Assembly (NCBI GenBank): GCA_947561395.2 | Contig: OX387183.1 | Location: forward strand, 42,266,901 to 42,330,900 | Length of the DNA: 64,000 bases | From: Buxus sempervirens | Taxonomy: Eukaryota > Streptophyta > Magnoliopsida > Buxales > Buxaceae | Reading direction: 5' to 3' | Shown here: positions 21,747 through 33,187 of the stretch, in pieces | Layout: every line of letters starts with the position of its first letter | Position numbering within the stretch: the first letter of the stretch is position 1 | Position numbers and translations under genes: made by a program | The notes under the pieces: generated by a model | Databases searched by the model: none | The model's input: only the letters and a program-made list of their open reading frames with translations | What the model was told of the DNA's origin: nothing

Positions 21747-22064
21747 TCAATCTTCACCAAGGTCTAATCCAACTTCATCATCAAGATTATCGGTAGGAGC
21801 ATATTCCACGGATAGCATATGAGAAGGCACATCAATAGTTGTTCCAGCAACATTTTCTCGCACCCAATTGACACCATCATCGCTATGAATTGCCATGTCA
21901 TTTAAATGTTGATCACCGAAGGGCTCATTCTCCAAAAGTTCATAATCATCCTCAATATATTCCTCCATATCAAATAAGTCCCTTGGTTTGGTTTTAATGA
22001 CAACATGAAAATCTTGTTCAGTTGGATCTTGTACATAAAACACTTGCTCTGCTTGAGTTGCCAA
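21747..22064 (-). pseudogene. CACTA TNPD C-terminal (DUF4216-like) remnant
   Basis: The minus-strand frame carries QVFYVQDPTEQDFHVVIKTK and PRDLFDMEEY, followed by an acidic tail. This closely follows the conserved C-terminus (DUF4216 region) of plant CACTA TNPD transposases. The catalytic Transposase_21 region is missing because the element is cut at 22133. The order (TNPD end, then TNPA, then terminus) is normal for CACTA. Confidence 0.75.
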
Positions 22065-22698
22065 AACATAAGGTTAATCCCTCACTTGCTGAGAAGAAAA
22101 TAACAATCATGTAAAGTTTACAAGCGTGAAACTTGTAACGCCCCAGATCCAGGTTATGTAAATAAACCGTAACACGTCTCCGGAGGTTAAATATAACACA
22201 AGATCGCAATATCAGAGTGAAGGAAAAACAATGAATGACAATACTAGACAATCAGAGTACGCTAAAATCCCAAACTGAAATAAACTCACATGATCGAGCA
22301 ACTACCTGCAGGAATCGTCCTCTCCAAGAGCAGCTAAAAACAAAGCAAAACAATACGAAATGAGATACGAATATCCCAGTAAGCAGCACATGCATGCACA
22401 AAAAAATTTAGTTCCAGTTCTAAAACATACCACGGTGCAAAACATATACGACGACGATAACACGTATAATCCGAACAATCCAATAGAATTCCAATAGTCC
22501 ATGTGATATAAATGCGTAAATCCATAATTTAAACCAATCAATAACGTCCGTCTCAAATCATGAAGATAACAATAAAATAATGAATAACTGACAACCACAT
22601 AGCGAAGAAATCATAATTCCACAACTCAAGATATACTTCCAGACATACCCAGTGTCATGTAAGCAAAGTCACCTCATTACCATGTCCACTCCTCCAAA

Positions 22699-22798
22699 TG
22701 TATATCCGGCCTACTCAGGGTTTCGAATACTGAAATGACAGTCTACTCAGGGTTTTGTCATCCCATGCCAGCCTAGTCATCGGGTTTCGGCATTGACA
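22699..22798. repeat. Hairpin array block 1: constant loop, variable stems
   Basis: Three units share a loop close to CCTACTCAGGGTTT. The middle unit is flanked by ATGACA and TGTCAT (perfect), and the third by ATGCC and GGCAT. Stems differ between units while the loop stays the same. Confidence 0.7.
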
Positions 22799-23003
22799 AC
22801 ACCAAACCACTCAGGGTCACAATGCTGCTCTACATCGGTGAGAGATACAAATACCAAATAACAGATAAAACATAAATACCAACAAACCAGTGGATAAACA
22901 TCTTGTGACAAATAAAGTCAAAACCCAACATTGTTCAATGTCATGTAGTTGCTTAAATTGGTTAATTGACATGCCAAGGCGACATCCACACCTCCATGTA
23001 CAC

Positions 23004-23128
23004 AGTTCCGGCCTACTCAGGGTTTCAGAACTCTGAAATGACGGCCTACTCAGGGTTTCTTCATCCAATGCTGGCCTACTCATCGGGTTTCGGCATTGAC
23101 AACCAGGCCTACTCAGGGTTTCTGGCTG
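23004..23128. repeat. Hairpin array block 2: four units, constant loop, variable stems
   Basis: Four units of about 33 bp share GCCTACTCAGGGTTT, with a CATCGGG variant in the third. Flanking arms are AGTTC/GAACT, ATGACG/CTTCAT, AATGCTG/CGGCATT and CAACCAG/CTGGCTG. Each arm pairs with its own partner, usually with at most one mismatch or a G-T type pair. Confidence 0.75.
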
Positions 23129-24579
23129 CTCTAAACCAGTCGTGGCAACACTCAAGGCCATGCAATTACACCAATAAAGCAATAACATTACATTACTAAG
23201 CTTAGACATGGATCCAGGACAAGATAAACCAGCAAATAAAATCAAATCCCCAATTTAAACTAAGATGTAACTCAACATATAATCCAACGTATAAAACACA
23301 GATATCCAAAAGTGATCAATACATAACCTGGGTCACTCAAAACCGACCCACTCCATCATGGAGTTTCCAAAGTAACTTCTCAAGTAAATTCACAATACAA
23401 AACACTATGCATTTCCAAAGTCAACTTCCAAGATTAAACAACATTCAAGTAAAGCATTCATGAAATAATCTGTACACTCAAATCTGTCCCAAATCATTAA
23501 AGCATGCAAAATCCGTCCAAAATCTAATAGTATTTCAAATCTGCAGTTCTAGAGATTAAACATATTATACAGAAACCCAAAGTCAGTATAGGAACTTCGA
23601 TTAAGCTTAACCAGAAATCAATTCCCTAGATTGCTAATTTCATTGACTTAAATCCCTTCCACCTCTACTTAATTTCTGTTATTATATTTATACCGTAGGT
23701 AACCTTTGACTAGGAACCAATACAAATTAATTGTAACACTCATTTAACTCTAATTGGATGTGATTTGGAGGTAAAAACCATGAAAACCCCTTTAGAATCA
23801 ATTAGCCGCACGTAATTGAGCAAAACACACCTGGCGCTCACCGCCAGGGGTTGGCACCAGGTCCAACAGGTCGGCGCCCGACTAAATTTGAGCCGGCGCT
23901 TACCTCATATAGGTTAGCGCCAGATGCCTAGCGCTAAGTGCTAACCCCATTCCCAACTCGGTAAACTTTTCACCCCTTGTTAGGTGATTTCCGACACCTC
24001 TGAACATAAACCCCTCGCCAAACTCAACTCCAATCACCTTCTCCACCTCCTAACAAACCGATTACCACCAATCGAAATTAATCCCATCAACAATCCACAA
24101 GAAATCGCTCTATCTTCACTAATAGGTCATAATAGGACTTACAACAGATTCAAGCACAATTAACGCTCTAAAACACTTCGTATGCCAAAATCTCGATTAA
24201 ACAGAGTGCTACTCACCTGCTGTGGGATTCCTCTAGCTCAGCAACTCAAATCTTTGACTGAGCACAACGGGTGGAAATTCCAACGTCCAAATTCTCTACC
24301 ACTCACCTCTGATTTCTGATTCCTCTGCCAAAAGTTCCAGATCTGATTAGATCTGGACTCTATTCCATTTCGTTAAGAGATCAGCTACAAATTAAACTCG
24401 AACTTGACTTACCAGAACATTCCGTGTTGTACGATCAATCTGAATATGATTCCACCGCTACAGTCGCTCAAACATAGATCAGATCTTACATCAATTTGAT
24501 CTCTGACCACCTCCATTGATGATCCTCAAATCTCCTCCTTCTCTTCTCCACAAACCTTGTTGAACTCCAGCAGCAACAA

Positions 24580-24903
24580 TGTAACACCCCAGACCCATAA
24601 CCAGCAAGATATTGTCAGCTATGGGCCCAATGGGCCCTCATGGATTTGTTCTTAAGAGACATCACGAGAAAACTTCCCAGTGGTCACCCATCCTAAGAGT
24701 GCTCTCACCCGAGCATGCTTAACTTCAGGGTTCCAAGGGGATTTAGTCCCGTATTGTTCCTTAAAAGGTCTCTTGCTAATTTGGGGGTCTTAAGACTACT
24801 TATAGCATCCCCGAGCGTTGTGGGATTCCAACCATATGCACATCCATGCCTGTAGCCCTCCATGTGAGACTACCCATTCACAGCTGCCAGGCAGGATGTT
24901 ACA
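24580..24903 (-). mobile_element. Cassandra solo LTR
   Basis: It runs from TGTAACACCCCAGACC to GGATGTTACA, the reverse orientation of a Cassandra LTR, with the 5S-like block at about 24680-24735 (GGTCACCCATCC and CGAGCATGCTTAACTTC). A short internal region or second LTR is absent, so it is a solo LTR or a fragment. Flanks AACAA and TAGGA do not match. Several small deletions occur near its 24850-24900 end. Confidence 0.8.
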
Positions 24904-25004
24904 TAGGAATGATTGTGTGAGTTTTGTATTTGAAAATAGTCAAAAATAGTTGAAAACCCGACCTGGCGATTACTCCTGAAAGTTGGCGATTAATCCTGAG
25001 CAAC

Positions 25005-26286
25005 TGTAGCGCCCTAGGTCCGGGTCTGCCCTATCACGGCACCGACCCGTCCCCGAGACCTACTTATGGGCCCAATAAAACCTGATAAACACAATTTCCT
25101 GGGCAATTACAATGTAATTATCAGATTGCATGACTAAAGAAGCATGGAATAAAAATTTCCATATAATCAAAAGATCATCTGTACTATAATCTTCAAAACA
25201 TGATATACATGTGAACAAAATACAATTAAGGCAACTAACCATTTACGATGATCTTCCCAAAATATATCGACATTTACAAAAGATTCTCCCAAGAGTATAA
25301 GTCCAAAAATGATATTTACATTCCATATATAATCCCCAAGACAAGATACAACATCATAAAAAGAATCCTACTACGGGTAGAAATAGTAGCCCTCTAGCCT
25401 TTACTCAAGCTCACCCTCAATAACTGCTCCAGTACGCGGCTCACCAAGCGGATCTGAAAACAAATCCGGTAAAACAAAACACCCGTGAGACATAAAGTCC
25501 CAGTAAGCAGCAAACATGCATGGATAGAAACCGTTTATGCAATTTTATAACATCATAATGATATTCACAATTATACAGTACTAAATGTAAACCAAAACAA
25601 TTCAATCGGATATAAAAGAAATTCCAATTCAAATATCTCAATCAAGTAACCCACGAAATCAAATCAACAAATACGATCAAATACTGTAAACATGTCTTAT
25701 TAGGACTCGTGGTTAGCGTGTCTGTAAATTAGGTTAATGTCCACTGTCCATTTGCCACCTACACGACTTACAGAGAGAAGCCTAGCTAGGGCATCTCAGC
25801 AAGCGGAGCACCCACGTATGAGCTGGCAAGTGACAACCAAGGTAATAATCAAGGCTAGGTGGAATACCCCATCCACTGCCGGATCAAACCATATGAATCA
25901 AAAGAATGTCCCACCGATGCCCCACGGTGGGTGGTTGCCGCAGCACCTCTATGCCCCAAGAGGGCCTCACTGATACCCCACAGTGGAAAGCTGTATGGAG
26001 AAGGAAATTAACGCTAACAAGCCAGCACCAACACACAATTTAGACTCACTGTGGATCCACACTAAGAACAACGTCCAATTAGACGACTCACAATTTAAAC
26101 CCAACCAATCAAATCAAAGAGTAAAACCAGTGCTTCAACCGAAGCCAAGTGGAATTCCCCATCCACTATTAAATCAACTGAGACCAAGTGGAATTCCCCA
26201 TCCACCATTAAATCAACCGAGACCAAGTGGAATTCCCCATCCACTACCAGTCCATACCAAGGGCAAGTGGAATTCCCCATCCACTG
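25005..26286 (-). mobile_element. Host LTR split by later insertions, first part
   Basis: Begins TGTAGCGCCCTAGGTCC. It continues after the solo LTR (29415-29888) and again after the 21 kb element (51082 on). The continuation is shown by the CACTG and GGTTC target duplications and by a shared module (AAGTTGACTTTTTATTGG, then TTTATTGGTTC) that is also present at 28370-28435 in the inserted LTR. Its far end is not resolved. Confidence 0.6.
26142..26286. repeat. Array of four 39-bp units with GTGG...CCAC arms
   Basis: Four consecutive units carry AAGTGGAATTCCCCATCCAC, in which GTGGaAT and ATCCAC form the arms. A diverged fifth copy lies near 25855. The next LTR inserted at the end of the fourth unit. 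Confidence 0.85.
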
Positions 26287-29200
26287 TGTAACGCCCCGAA
26301 TCCAGGTCATTTTTTTTTCTCAATTTGACTCAGATCAAGGCATTAACTTTTGGTATATTACAATCAATTCAAATATAAGGAAATAAAGAACTAAAATTTA
26401 TCAGAGTGCTAGGAAGCTTAAATCGTTTATTAGAAATTGAATCTCCCTATTGCATCAATTAATCAAATGAAAGGTAGCTACAAATTTTTACTAACTCAAA
26501 AATCCTTCTAGATCACCTACTATTAGGATCCCAATAAAACAAACACAACTATATAAAATTATCCTACTCTTTTCATATGGAATTTCTAGACTTCACCCCA
26601 CTATCTGTCTAATCCGTGGCGTCCTCTCCAAGATGACCTAAAAAATAGAATATGAAATAGGGGTGAGATACGAATATCTCAGTAGGAAAAACAGTTTATA
26701 TATAGAAAATAACAGTGGTTTCATGCACGGTAAAACAGGAGAGTAATTACAATCAATAAGATAAACGAATAATCACGATACAAAACAAACATTGAATCGA
26801 TGCTCGAATTAAAGGAAGTTAATCATGTACATTTCATTTCAATTTAAAGGACCATGTATTATAATCCACATTCCCATGGTGTCTGGTTTATTTCAATTAG
26901 TTTCCTCCCAAGAACAGTTCCACATTTTATTCATGATTCCATAATATTCCATTTTAACAGTTCTCATTAAATCATAGCAATTCTATTCAATTATGACATT
27001 TCAATATTTCCTTTTAAATAAACAATCTTATCAAATACGTTCAAATCAATCCATCAATTTGAGAATCAATCAATATATCAGTAATAAAAGCCAACCTTCA
27101 GGTAGTAGCCTATCTTTACCGCAGGACGCAAACACATAGTATCCACACAAGCTCCGTAGGAGAATGCACATCTCTACGACTACAGGTACCCCCTGCAGGA
27201 GATAGCATAACTCTACCACAGGATGTGAACACCTAGCATCTACCTTTATTGTAGGAGATAGCTTCCTCAACTTCCAGTGGTAACTCACAAACCCATCCTC
27301 CATGTGGGATGCAATCACGCATAATCACATCTCCCATACATGAGGTATCTCTCCTGTAGGATGCAATCCATCGGAAATACATCTACCCCACAGGAGGTAA
27401 TGAATCTCTCCCGCAGGAGGTAATGTCTCCGCCACCAAGCGGGTAATGTCTCCGCCACCAAGCGGGTTATCTCCGCCACCAAGCGGGTTGGGTCTCCACC
27501 ACCAAGTGGGTAATGTCTCCACCACCAAGCGGGTTATCTCTGCCACCAAGCAGGTTGGGTCTCCGCCACCAAGTGGGTTGGGTCTCCGCCACTAAGCGGG
27601 TTATCTCTGCCACTAAGCAGGTTAGGTCTCCTCCACCAAGCGGGTTGGGTCTCCGTCACCAAACGGGTTAGGGTCTCCGCCACCAAGCGGGTTATAATCT
27701 CTGCCACCAAGCAGGTAATAATCTCTGCCACCAAGCAGGTTATTTATAAAACAGGCCACCAAGCCATTGTACAATCATTCTTATTCCAATATTGTTTATA
27801 ATCATAGTTCTTGCATGTTCAATCGGTAATCCAAAGTCTTGTTCCATAACCAGTTCATTATTGTGTACTTATATTGATTATGGGATTATCTTAATAATGG
27901 AAGACTCAGGTGGTTAAATATCTAATATGAACCTTTTAGTATAATTAGCTTTCAGAGACACCTTAAGAATAATCTTAGAGAAGTGTTACAAGTGGTGGAA
28001 ATCCTAATAACCTATTTTATAATGATTTGGGACTAAGAATGTTGTAAAGTTCTCAAAATACATTTTGGATGAGTGGAATAGTCTCAGGATTCCCAATAAG
28101 GTCACCATACCAAAAATCAATCAATTTCGAAACAAAAAGTTCCGGACCCCAAAATATTCTAAGTCTGGTTAAAAACGTTAACTTTTTGTATATAATATTT
28201 CTAGACAAATCTACAAGGAGTTTCGGGCTCAAATTTTGGTTGTAGTCTATTGAAGGGTAAACACATCTCCTAGAATTTTATGGGCTTCTGAATCACTCAT
28301 CTGGGTATCAAACCCAAAACGGGCTTTTTTGATAAAAACCGGGAAAACTGGAAATTTAGGCATGAACTGGAAAGTTGACTTTTTATTGGCTGGGAATTGG
28401 ACCTTGGAAGTATTTTTATTGGTTCCAAATGAGGGGTAAAACCTTATTTATATGTAAAGACTTAAGTAAATGGAGCAATAAATACACAAGACATTTACTT
28501 AAATGTCTTTCAGGTAAATAAGAGTGCTGTGTAGGAGGCTCAGGTTATTTGGAAAAGGGTTGGAGAAGAAAAGGGGATGAAAAATTGTCAAAATTGCATT
28601 TTTTTGCTAGAGCGCCTAGGATCGCTCAGGATCGCCTAAGCGGTCAAAGGTCGGCGGTAGTTAGTTTTTGATTGCCAACGATACGTCTTCAAGCGGTCTT
28701 CGGCAGTCTTAATTTTTCAACGAGCGCCGAGGATCGCCGAGCACAGTCGAGGTCGGCGGTCTCCCAAAAACGAACAAAAACACTTTAAAAACGTGATTTT
28801 TCCTATTCTAAGCAATCCCATAATACTTATAATGATTATATCATATATCATACATATATTTACATCATAAAAACATGGTTTGAAGATTAAACGAACGTTA
28901 AATACAAAAACAAACGTGAAACAGTGTCACCTACCTCTTACGATCGTTTCCTCTCCTTCTTTATGAACAGCAACAACACAGACACTACGACACTCCCTTG
29001 GGATGAAGAAAAAAACCAGAGCAACCACTTTCCTTCTTCTTCTTCCCTGGTTGCTCAGTCGCTCTTGGGTGTGCGTTTTCTCCCTTGCGGCTAAAGGATA
29101 CCAACGAATACGATTAGAATACCTTCTGTATTTTATTAGGTTATTTTAGCATATATATATATATACCTTCTATCCCACGCAACGCACACACAACAAACTC

Positions 29201-29409
29201 AATGCACATCACCCAATCAAAACACATTAGCTTTAAAATCTTAATCCTATCGCGATAACTCGCGATCAGACGCTCCGATCTGCGCCAAACTCCTGATCTC
29301 CACTAATAACGATATTCTCTACAATAATAAATTATTTTCATCCATAATAATCCTCAAGAATATTAATTATTATTTTATTTTAATATTTGGGAAAATTCGG
29401 GGTTTTACA
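26287..29409 (-). mobile_element. Solo LTR, 3,123 bp, with perfect 5-bp target duplication
   Basis: It starts TGTAACGCCCCGAATCC, ends AATTCGGGGTTTTACA, and is flanked by CACTG on both sides (26282-26286 and 29410-29414). Boundaries are therefore firm. Its termini are themselves inverted: CCCCGAAT near one end against ATTCGGGG near the other. It carries the array at 27427-27743 and a word island at 28605-28760. A second, opposite copy of the family begins at 61573. Confidence 0.9.
27427..27743. repeat. Array of 14 units, CACCAA loop with co-varying 4-bp stems
   Basis: Units of about 23 bp read CCGC-caccaa-GCGG, with variants CCAC/GTGG, CTGC/GCAG (four times) and CCGT/ACGG, plus a few one-sided changes that leave G-T pairs. 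The loop CACCAA (or CACTAA) is constant. The sister array at 63447-63727 shows the same pattern on the opposite strand. Confidence 0.85.
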
Positions 29410-29414
29410 CACTG

Positions 29415-29888
29415 CCAATAAAACCATAGGTCAAAGCCTTGTCAAATCATATAAGAGTTTTTCAACATCGCTTTCATAAATCCAAGCCAAATCAAAACGA
29501 AGGTCATAAAATCCTCAAAACATATTTTCGATGAGTGGGTTGATCTTAAAAATCCCAAATAAGTCACCATACCAAAATTCAATGGATTCCAAGACAAAAA
29601 GTTTTGAACATAAAAAATATTACAAGTCTTGTTGAAAATGTTGACTTTTTTATGTCGAATTTTTCTAGACAAATTTACAAGGAATTTGGGGCTCAAATTC
29701 TGGTTGTAGTCTATTGGAGGGTATACAAATCATCTAGAATTTTCTGGGCTTTTGAATCACTCATTTGGATATCAAACTCAAAAAGTGGTCTTATTTGAAA
29801 ATCGGGAAAACTGGAAATTTAGGCACAAACTGGAAAGTTGACTTTTTATTGGTTGGGAATTGGGCCCTGGGAGTATTTTTATTGGTTC
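29415..29888 (-). mobile_element. Host LTR, middle segment between two insertions
   Basis: Continues the LTR begun at 25005. It aligns by eye with about 27950-28435 of the solo LTR (for example CACCATACCAAAA and TCTAGACAAAT). It ends in GGTTC at the integration site of the 21 kb element. Confidence 0.65.
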
Positions 29889-30005
29889 TGTAGACACCCC
29901 AAATTGCACTGCCAAATGAGAAAATAATAAAAACATGTAATTAGAGCTTAAAACAGGTCAAAATTGCATAAAAATTGACAAAACAGGCTTTGCCCGTATT
30001 TCCTT

Positions 30006-30107
30006 CACGGGCCCATCGCGCCCGAAAATTATCTACGGTCAGGCGTGCCCGTGGAAACTATATGGTCACCATTGGACCGTAGTCCATTTACGGTCACTAA
30101 AGACACG
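30006..30107. promoter_or_regulatory. U3 palindromes, word TACGG(G/T)C...G(C/A)CCGTA
   Basis: Four units lie at 30006-30024, 30034-30053, 30061-30081 and 30088-30107, with arms around 7 bp and spacers of 6-7 bp. The base next to the spacer changes together on both sides: CACGGGC/GCCCG in the first unit, and GGTC/GACC in the third (a perfect TACGGTC/GACCGTA in the 3' LTR). They sit about 190-290 bp upstream of the TATA box. Confidence 0.75.
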
Positions 30108-30408
30108 TGCGAGTTTTGTCCTTCTCTCGATTTCCGAGCTTTATCTTTAGTCCAATATATCTTTAAATGAGCGAATTACGTATTTTATTCGCTGAAGCCA
30201 CCTTGGTTGGCTATGGATGGGCATTACCTCCAATTTTCACTCTATCCTGAGGATCAGGATATATCCTTCAGGACCAGTCTTGCCCCTGTGCTTGCCTATA
30301 AATAGAGGCTCTCTCCTCTAGCTAAGGGCCACGAAATTTTGAGTCCAAGGAATTCTAAGAAGCTCCAAGAGAAGAGAAAGAACTCTTGCTGCCTGCCTGC
30401 TCAATCCA

Positions 30409-30416
30409 GGTAAGTC
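30409..30416 (+). promoter_or_regulatory. Splice donor in the LTR leader
   Basis: CCAG|GTAAGT is a consensus 5' splice site about 105 bp downstream of the TATA box. A related LTR on the minus strand keeps AAG|GTAAGC at about 6090. Another (near 58020) has the first intron base mutated. A matching acceptor (TTTTGTATCCAG, 34165) lies just before gag. Splicing would remove PBS, leader palindromes and the 19-copy array from a gag mRNA. Confidence 0.55.
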
Positions 30417-31704
30417 CCCTATCCCTTTTTATTTTCTGTCTTCAATTCTAGAAGTAATAGGATCATTTCTATTGCTGTAGAATAAGGCCATATCTATTTT
30501 CGTATTCTTAAACTTGTCTCTAAGTACCTCAAGAGTCTTTCTAGTCGTAAAACGTGAAGAGAGAACTAGGGGAAAGGGGAACAGGTGGATCCCTAGAATA
30601 GAACCCCATATCTGTTTTTTTCTTCTCATAGAATAAGGCCTGTGATTGTGTTTGTGTAACCAAACCTATCTCTAAGTACCTCAAGAGTCTCTCTAGCCGT
30701 AAAACGTGAAGAGAGAACTAGGGGAAAAGAGAACAGGTGGATCCGTAGGGTAGACCCCCATGTGCTCTAATTTGTGAGATGTGGTGGCTTTGAATATCCT
30801 GATCATGTTTTAATTGTTTTTATGATGAATCTAAATGAATAACATGAATCTATGATGTTTATAGCATGAGATCCCCACTTTTTGCTAAAATTTGGATTTT
30901 TGCCACTTTTGCACCTACAACACTGTTTTCGTGATTTTTGTGATTTTAGGCTAGGATCTTGGATCTATCATGATCAATATGGTAGATCTAGATCCAGAAG
31001 CCTGAAAGTAAATTCTAGGGTTTCATGATATGGTTTTTAAATTGTTTTTCATTATTGAGAGAAGACCCTACGGTCTCAGTTCTCCCCTTTTGATGTTCTT
31101 CATCAACGTGGGTATTTTTTGTTTTGATTTTCAGATTTAATGTGATATTTGGGCTTTATCTATGTCCTGGACTATTCAAGTTCAATTTTGAAATATTTTA
31201 TAAAAATCATATTTTTCTAGATTTCTAAAATTTAGCTTGAAGCCAGATTTTTGGATTTTTCACTTTAAATTGATTTTATTCGATTTTATCTCAATTTTAT
31301 TTTGATCATGAAACCCTAGGAATGGTATGATCATATTTGAGAGTTCTGGATCAATCAAACTATTCATATGAAAAAACCATATATTTTTGTCTTTTTTGTG
31401 ATTTTTCATGAAATTTATAGCAAGCCTTTTTCCTTTATTTTAAACATGAACAAAACCTGGCAACCACCTTGTGTGGATGAATAGGGGTGCCTAACACCTT
31501 CCCCTGTTCATAACCTAATCCCCTTACCCATCTCTGGTTGTTTTTAAAGGAGGGTTATTTTTACCCTAAAATTGCCTTTTGTGCTTATTTAATATTTGGG
31601 TGTCCATTCACACCTAAATTGAATGGTGGCGACTCTTTGTTTTATTTAATCCCGTGTGATGATTAGGAAATCATTAAATTGATTTTTTTTCCATGTCTCA
31701 CAAT

Positions 31705-31722
31705 TGGCGACTCTGCTGGGGA
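31705..31722 (+). other. Primer binding site, tRNA-Arg type
   Basis: TGGCGACTCTGCTGGGGA starts 2 bases after the LTR. It is complementary to the 3' end of plant tRNA-Arg with about two mismatches. An Arg-type primer is usual in the Tat lineage. Confidence 0.75.
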
Positions 31723-32921
31723 CTTGTGGATTTGAGCCTTTTGGTGTTTTAGTTCATGTTTTTGATTTTTTGATTTGCTTGCTATTTTATGTTCTTAAGC
31801 ATGTTGGGTATGTTTTAAATCTGAATTATTGCTTAAGAATTCATGGGGGTAGAAACATGTTTAATTTTGATTTATAGGATTGTTTCTACAAACATGTGTA
31901 GGGGAGGTTCGTTTTGCTGAACCATGCTTATTTCTTGCTATATTTTTATGATAGCATGTTTTAATTTTCAGCATGATCTCCATGATGATTTTGGGTGTAT
32001 AACATGATCATATGTTTGCATGATAGATGATTTTTATGAGCATGTTTTAGGTGCTATAGGATTGCTTTATTTACTTGTTTATTTTAAATATGCTTTCCTA
32101 TTATGCCTTGGTTTGTTTATGCATGGCTGCGAAAAGAGTGGCAAGGGTTTGGGACGTTGTGAATGTAACTTATTTTTACAATGCACTGTGCACCTTTTAT
32201 TTTTACACAGCCTACCCTTAACCTATAGGAAGTTGAACCCAAATGTGTATAGCTTGGCGCAACGAGGTCGATACTTCAGGAAGCGAAAGTGAAAACATTC
32301 ACCTTAGAACTTTGAGCTAATGATGTGATGATAACGTGGATCTGGGATTCTGGTCATCACTAGGCTTGAGTGCTAAGTTGCCATTAAGCCAAAACCCAAA
32401 ACCCCTACGCTTGAAGGTGGAGTTACACGTTTTTGGCTAAAGTATACAATTACGTGGGAATATGGGTTTGTATGATTGAGGGAAGGCCGTATGCATGGCT
32501 TACAAACCAGGGCATAATGCGGATGACATATTGAAGGTAAACAAGGTAATCCTATTGTTTTGCATTATTTTCATAGGGGTGTCATGGTGCCCATTGGTTC
32601 GGGATAAAATTGGTCCCAAAATATGCATATTTTCTAAAATTGGTGCAACCCATAGGAAGAGTTTCTAACTCTGTTTAGAATCAATCCTACCCAATGTTCA
32701 TACAAGAGGCAACACAAGGGTACCAAATTCTAGAATATGGAGTCAATTCAGAGGGTACATGTGCCCTCCTAAGCATGTGTTTTAGCAAAAAGGCCAAGGT
32801 CCACTTTGGGACAGTTTAGAAGCCTTGCACTGGGTGAACCGTATGTTTGGATGAGCAATTAAAGTAATCAAACCATGTAAAAACTGGAAAAATATAACAG
32901 AGTTCCGTAAAACCGCATTTA

Positions 32922-33042
32922 GTACACGGGCTGGGCTTCCCCGTATTGGTTATACGGGCTAGGCTCGCCCGTGTTTTCCATATGGTCACGGCTTGCTCGT
33001 AATTTGAATACGGGCAGGGCTAGACCGTACTATGTATACGGT
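32922..33042. promoter_or_regulatory. Leader palindrome cluster, same word as LTR
   Basis: Units include ACACGGGC-tgggctt-CCCCGTAT, ATACGGGC-taggctc-GCCCGTGT and ATACGGGC-agggcta-GACCGTAC, plus a degenerate TATGGTC-acggctt-GCTCGTA. They use the same 7-bp arms as U3. No TATA box was recognised directly downstream, so a promoter role here is uncertain. Confidence 0.65.
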
Positions 33043-33187
33043 TTTCTCGGGATATTCAACTTTAATCAGTTTTTCCCCACTAAAATCTTCCTTTAACCTT
33101 TAAATAATGATAAAGGGAAACAAGTTTGAATAAAATGCTTCAAAAAAAATAATTGAAAAAAAAAATGTGAGAGAAAGGTTCCTTAGG

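Larger units (their letters stand above)
18597..22133 (-). mobile_element. CACTA (En/Spm-like) element remnant, truncated by an LTR
   Basis: The left terminus reads CACAACAAAAAAAGGTAC, one base off the usual CACTACAA. It is followed by subterminal motifs pairing AGCAGCGGACAAAG with CCGCCGCTAAAG and repeating GTCGCTAAA. Minus-strand transposase relics follow: TNPA-like at 19465-20880 and TNPD C-terminus-like at 21747-22064. The right part is cut off at 22134, where an LTR begins, and the other terminus is not visible. Confidence 0.75.
22134..25004 (-). mobile_element. Long Ty3/gypsy LTR, partial, with hairpin array
   Basis: It begins TGTAACGCCCCAGATCC, like the LTR at 55235, and shares with it the array based on CCTACTCAGGGTTT. 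It interrupts the CACTA element. The expected far end (…GGGGTTTTACA) is not seen before another LTR starts at 25005, so the right side is truncated. A Cassandra solo LTR is nested at 24580-24903. A GC-rich word island lies at 23830-23940, including CTGGCG-ctcac-CGCCAG. Confidence 0.6.
29889..31702 (+). repeat. 5' LTR of the Tat element
   Basis: It runs TGTAGACACCCC to CATGTCTCACA. U3 holds four palindromes (30006-30107). A TATA box TATAAATAG is at about 30297-30305. A consensus splice donor CAG|GTAAGT lies at 30409/30410 in the expected transcribed part. The rest is non-coding. A minus frame at 30429-30629 is not a gene. Confidence 0.95.

Noticed and set aside
32020..32292. 90-codon frame in the leader as an Ogre-type extra ORF
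   Set aside because: Short, hydrophobic and featureless, and inside the inferred leader intron.
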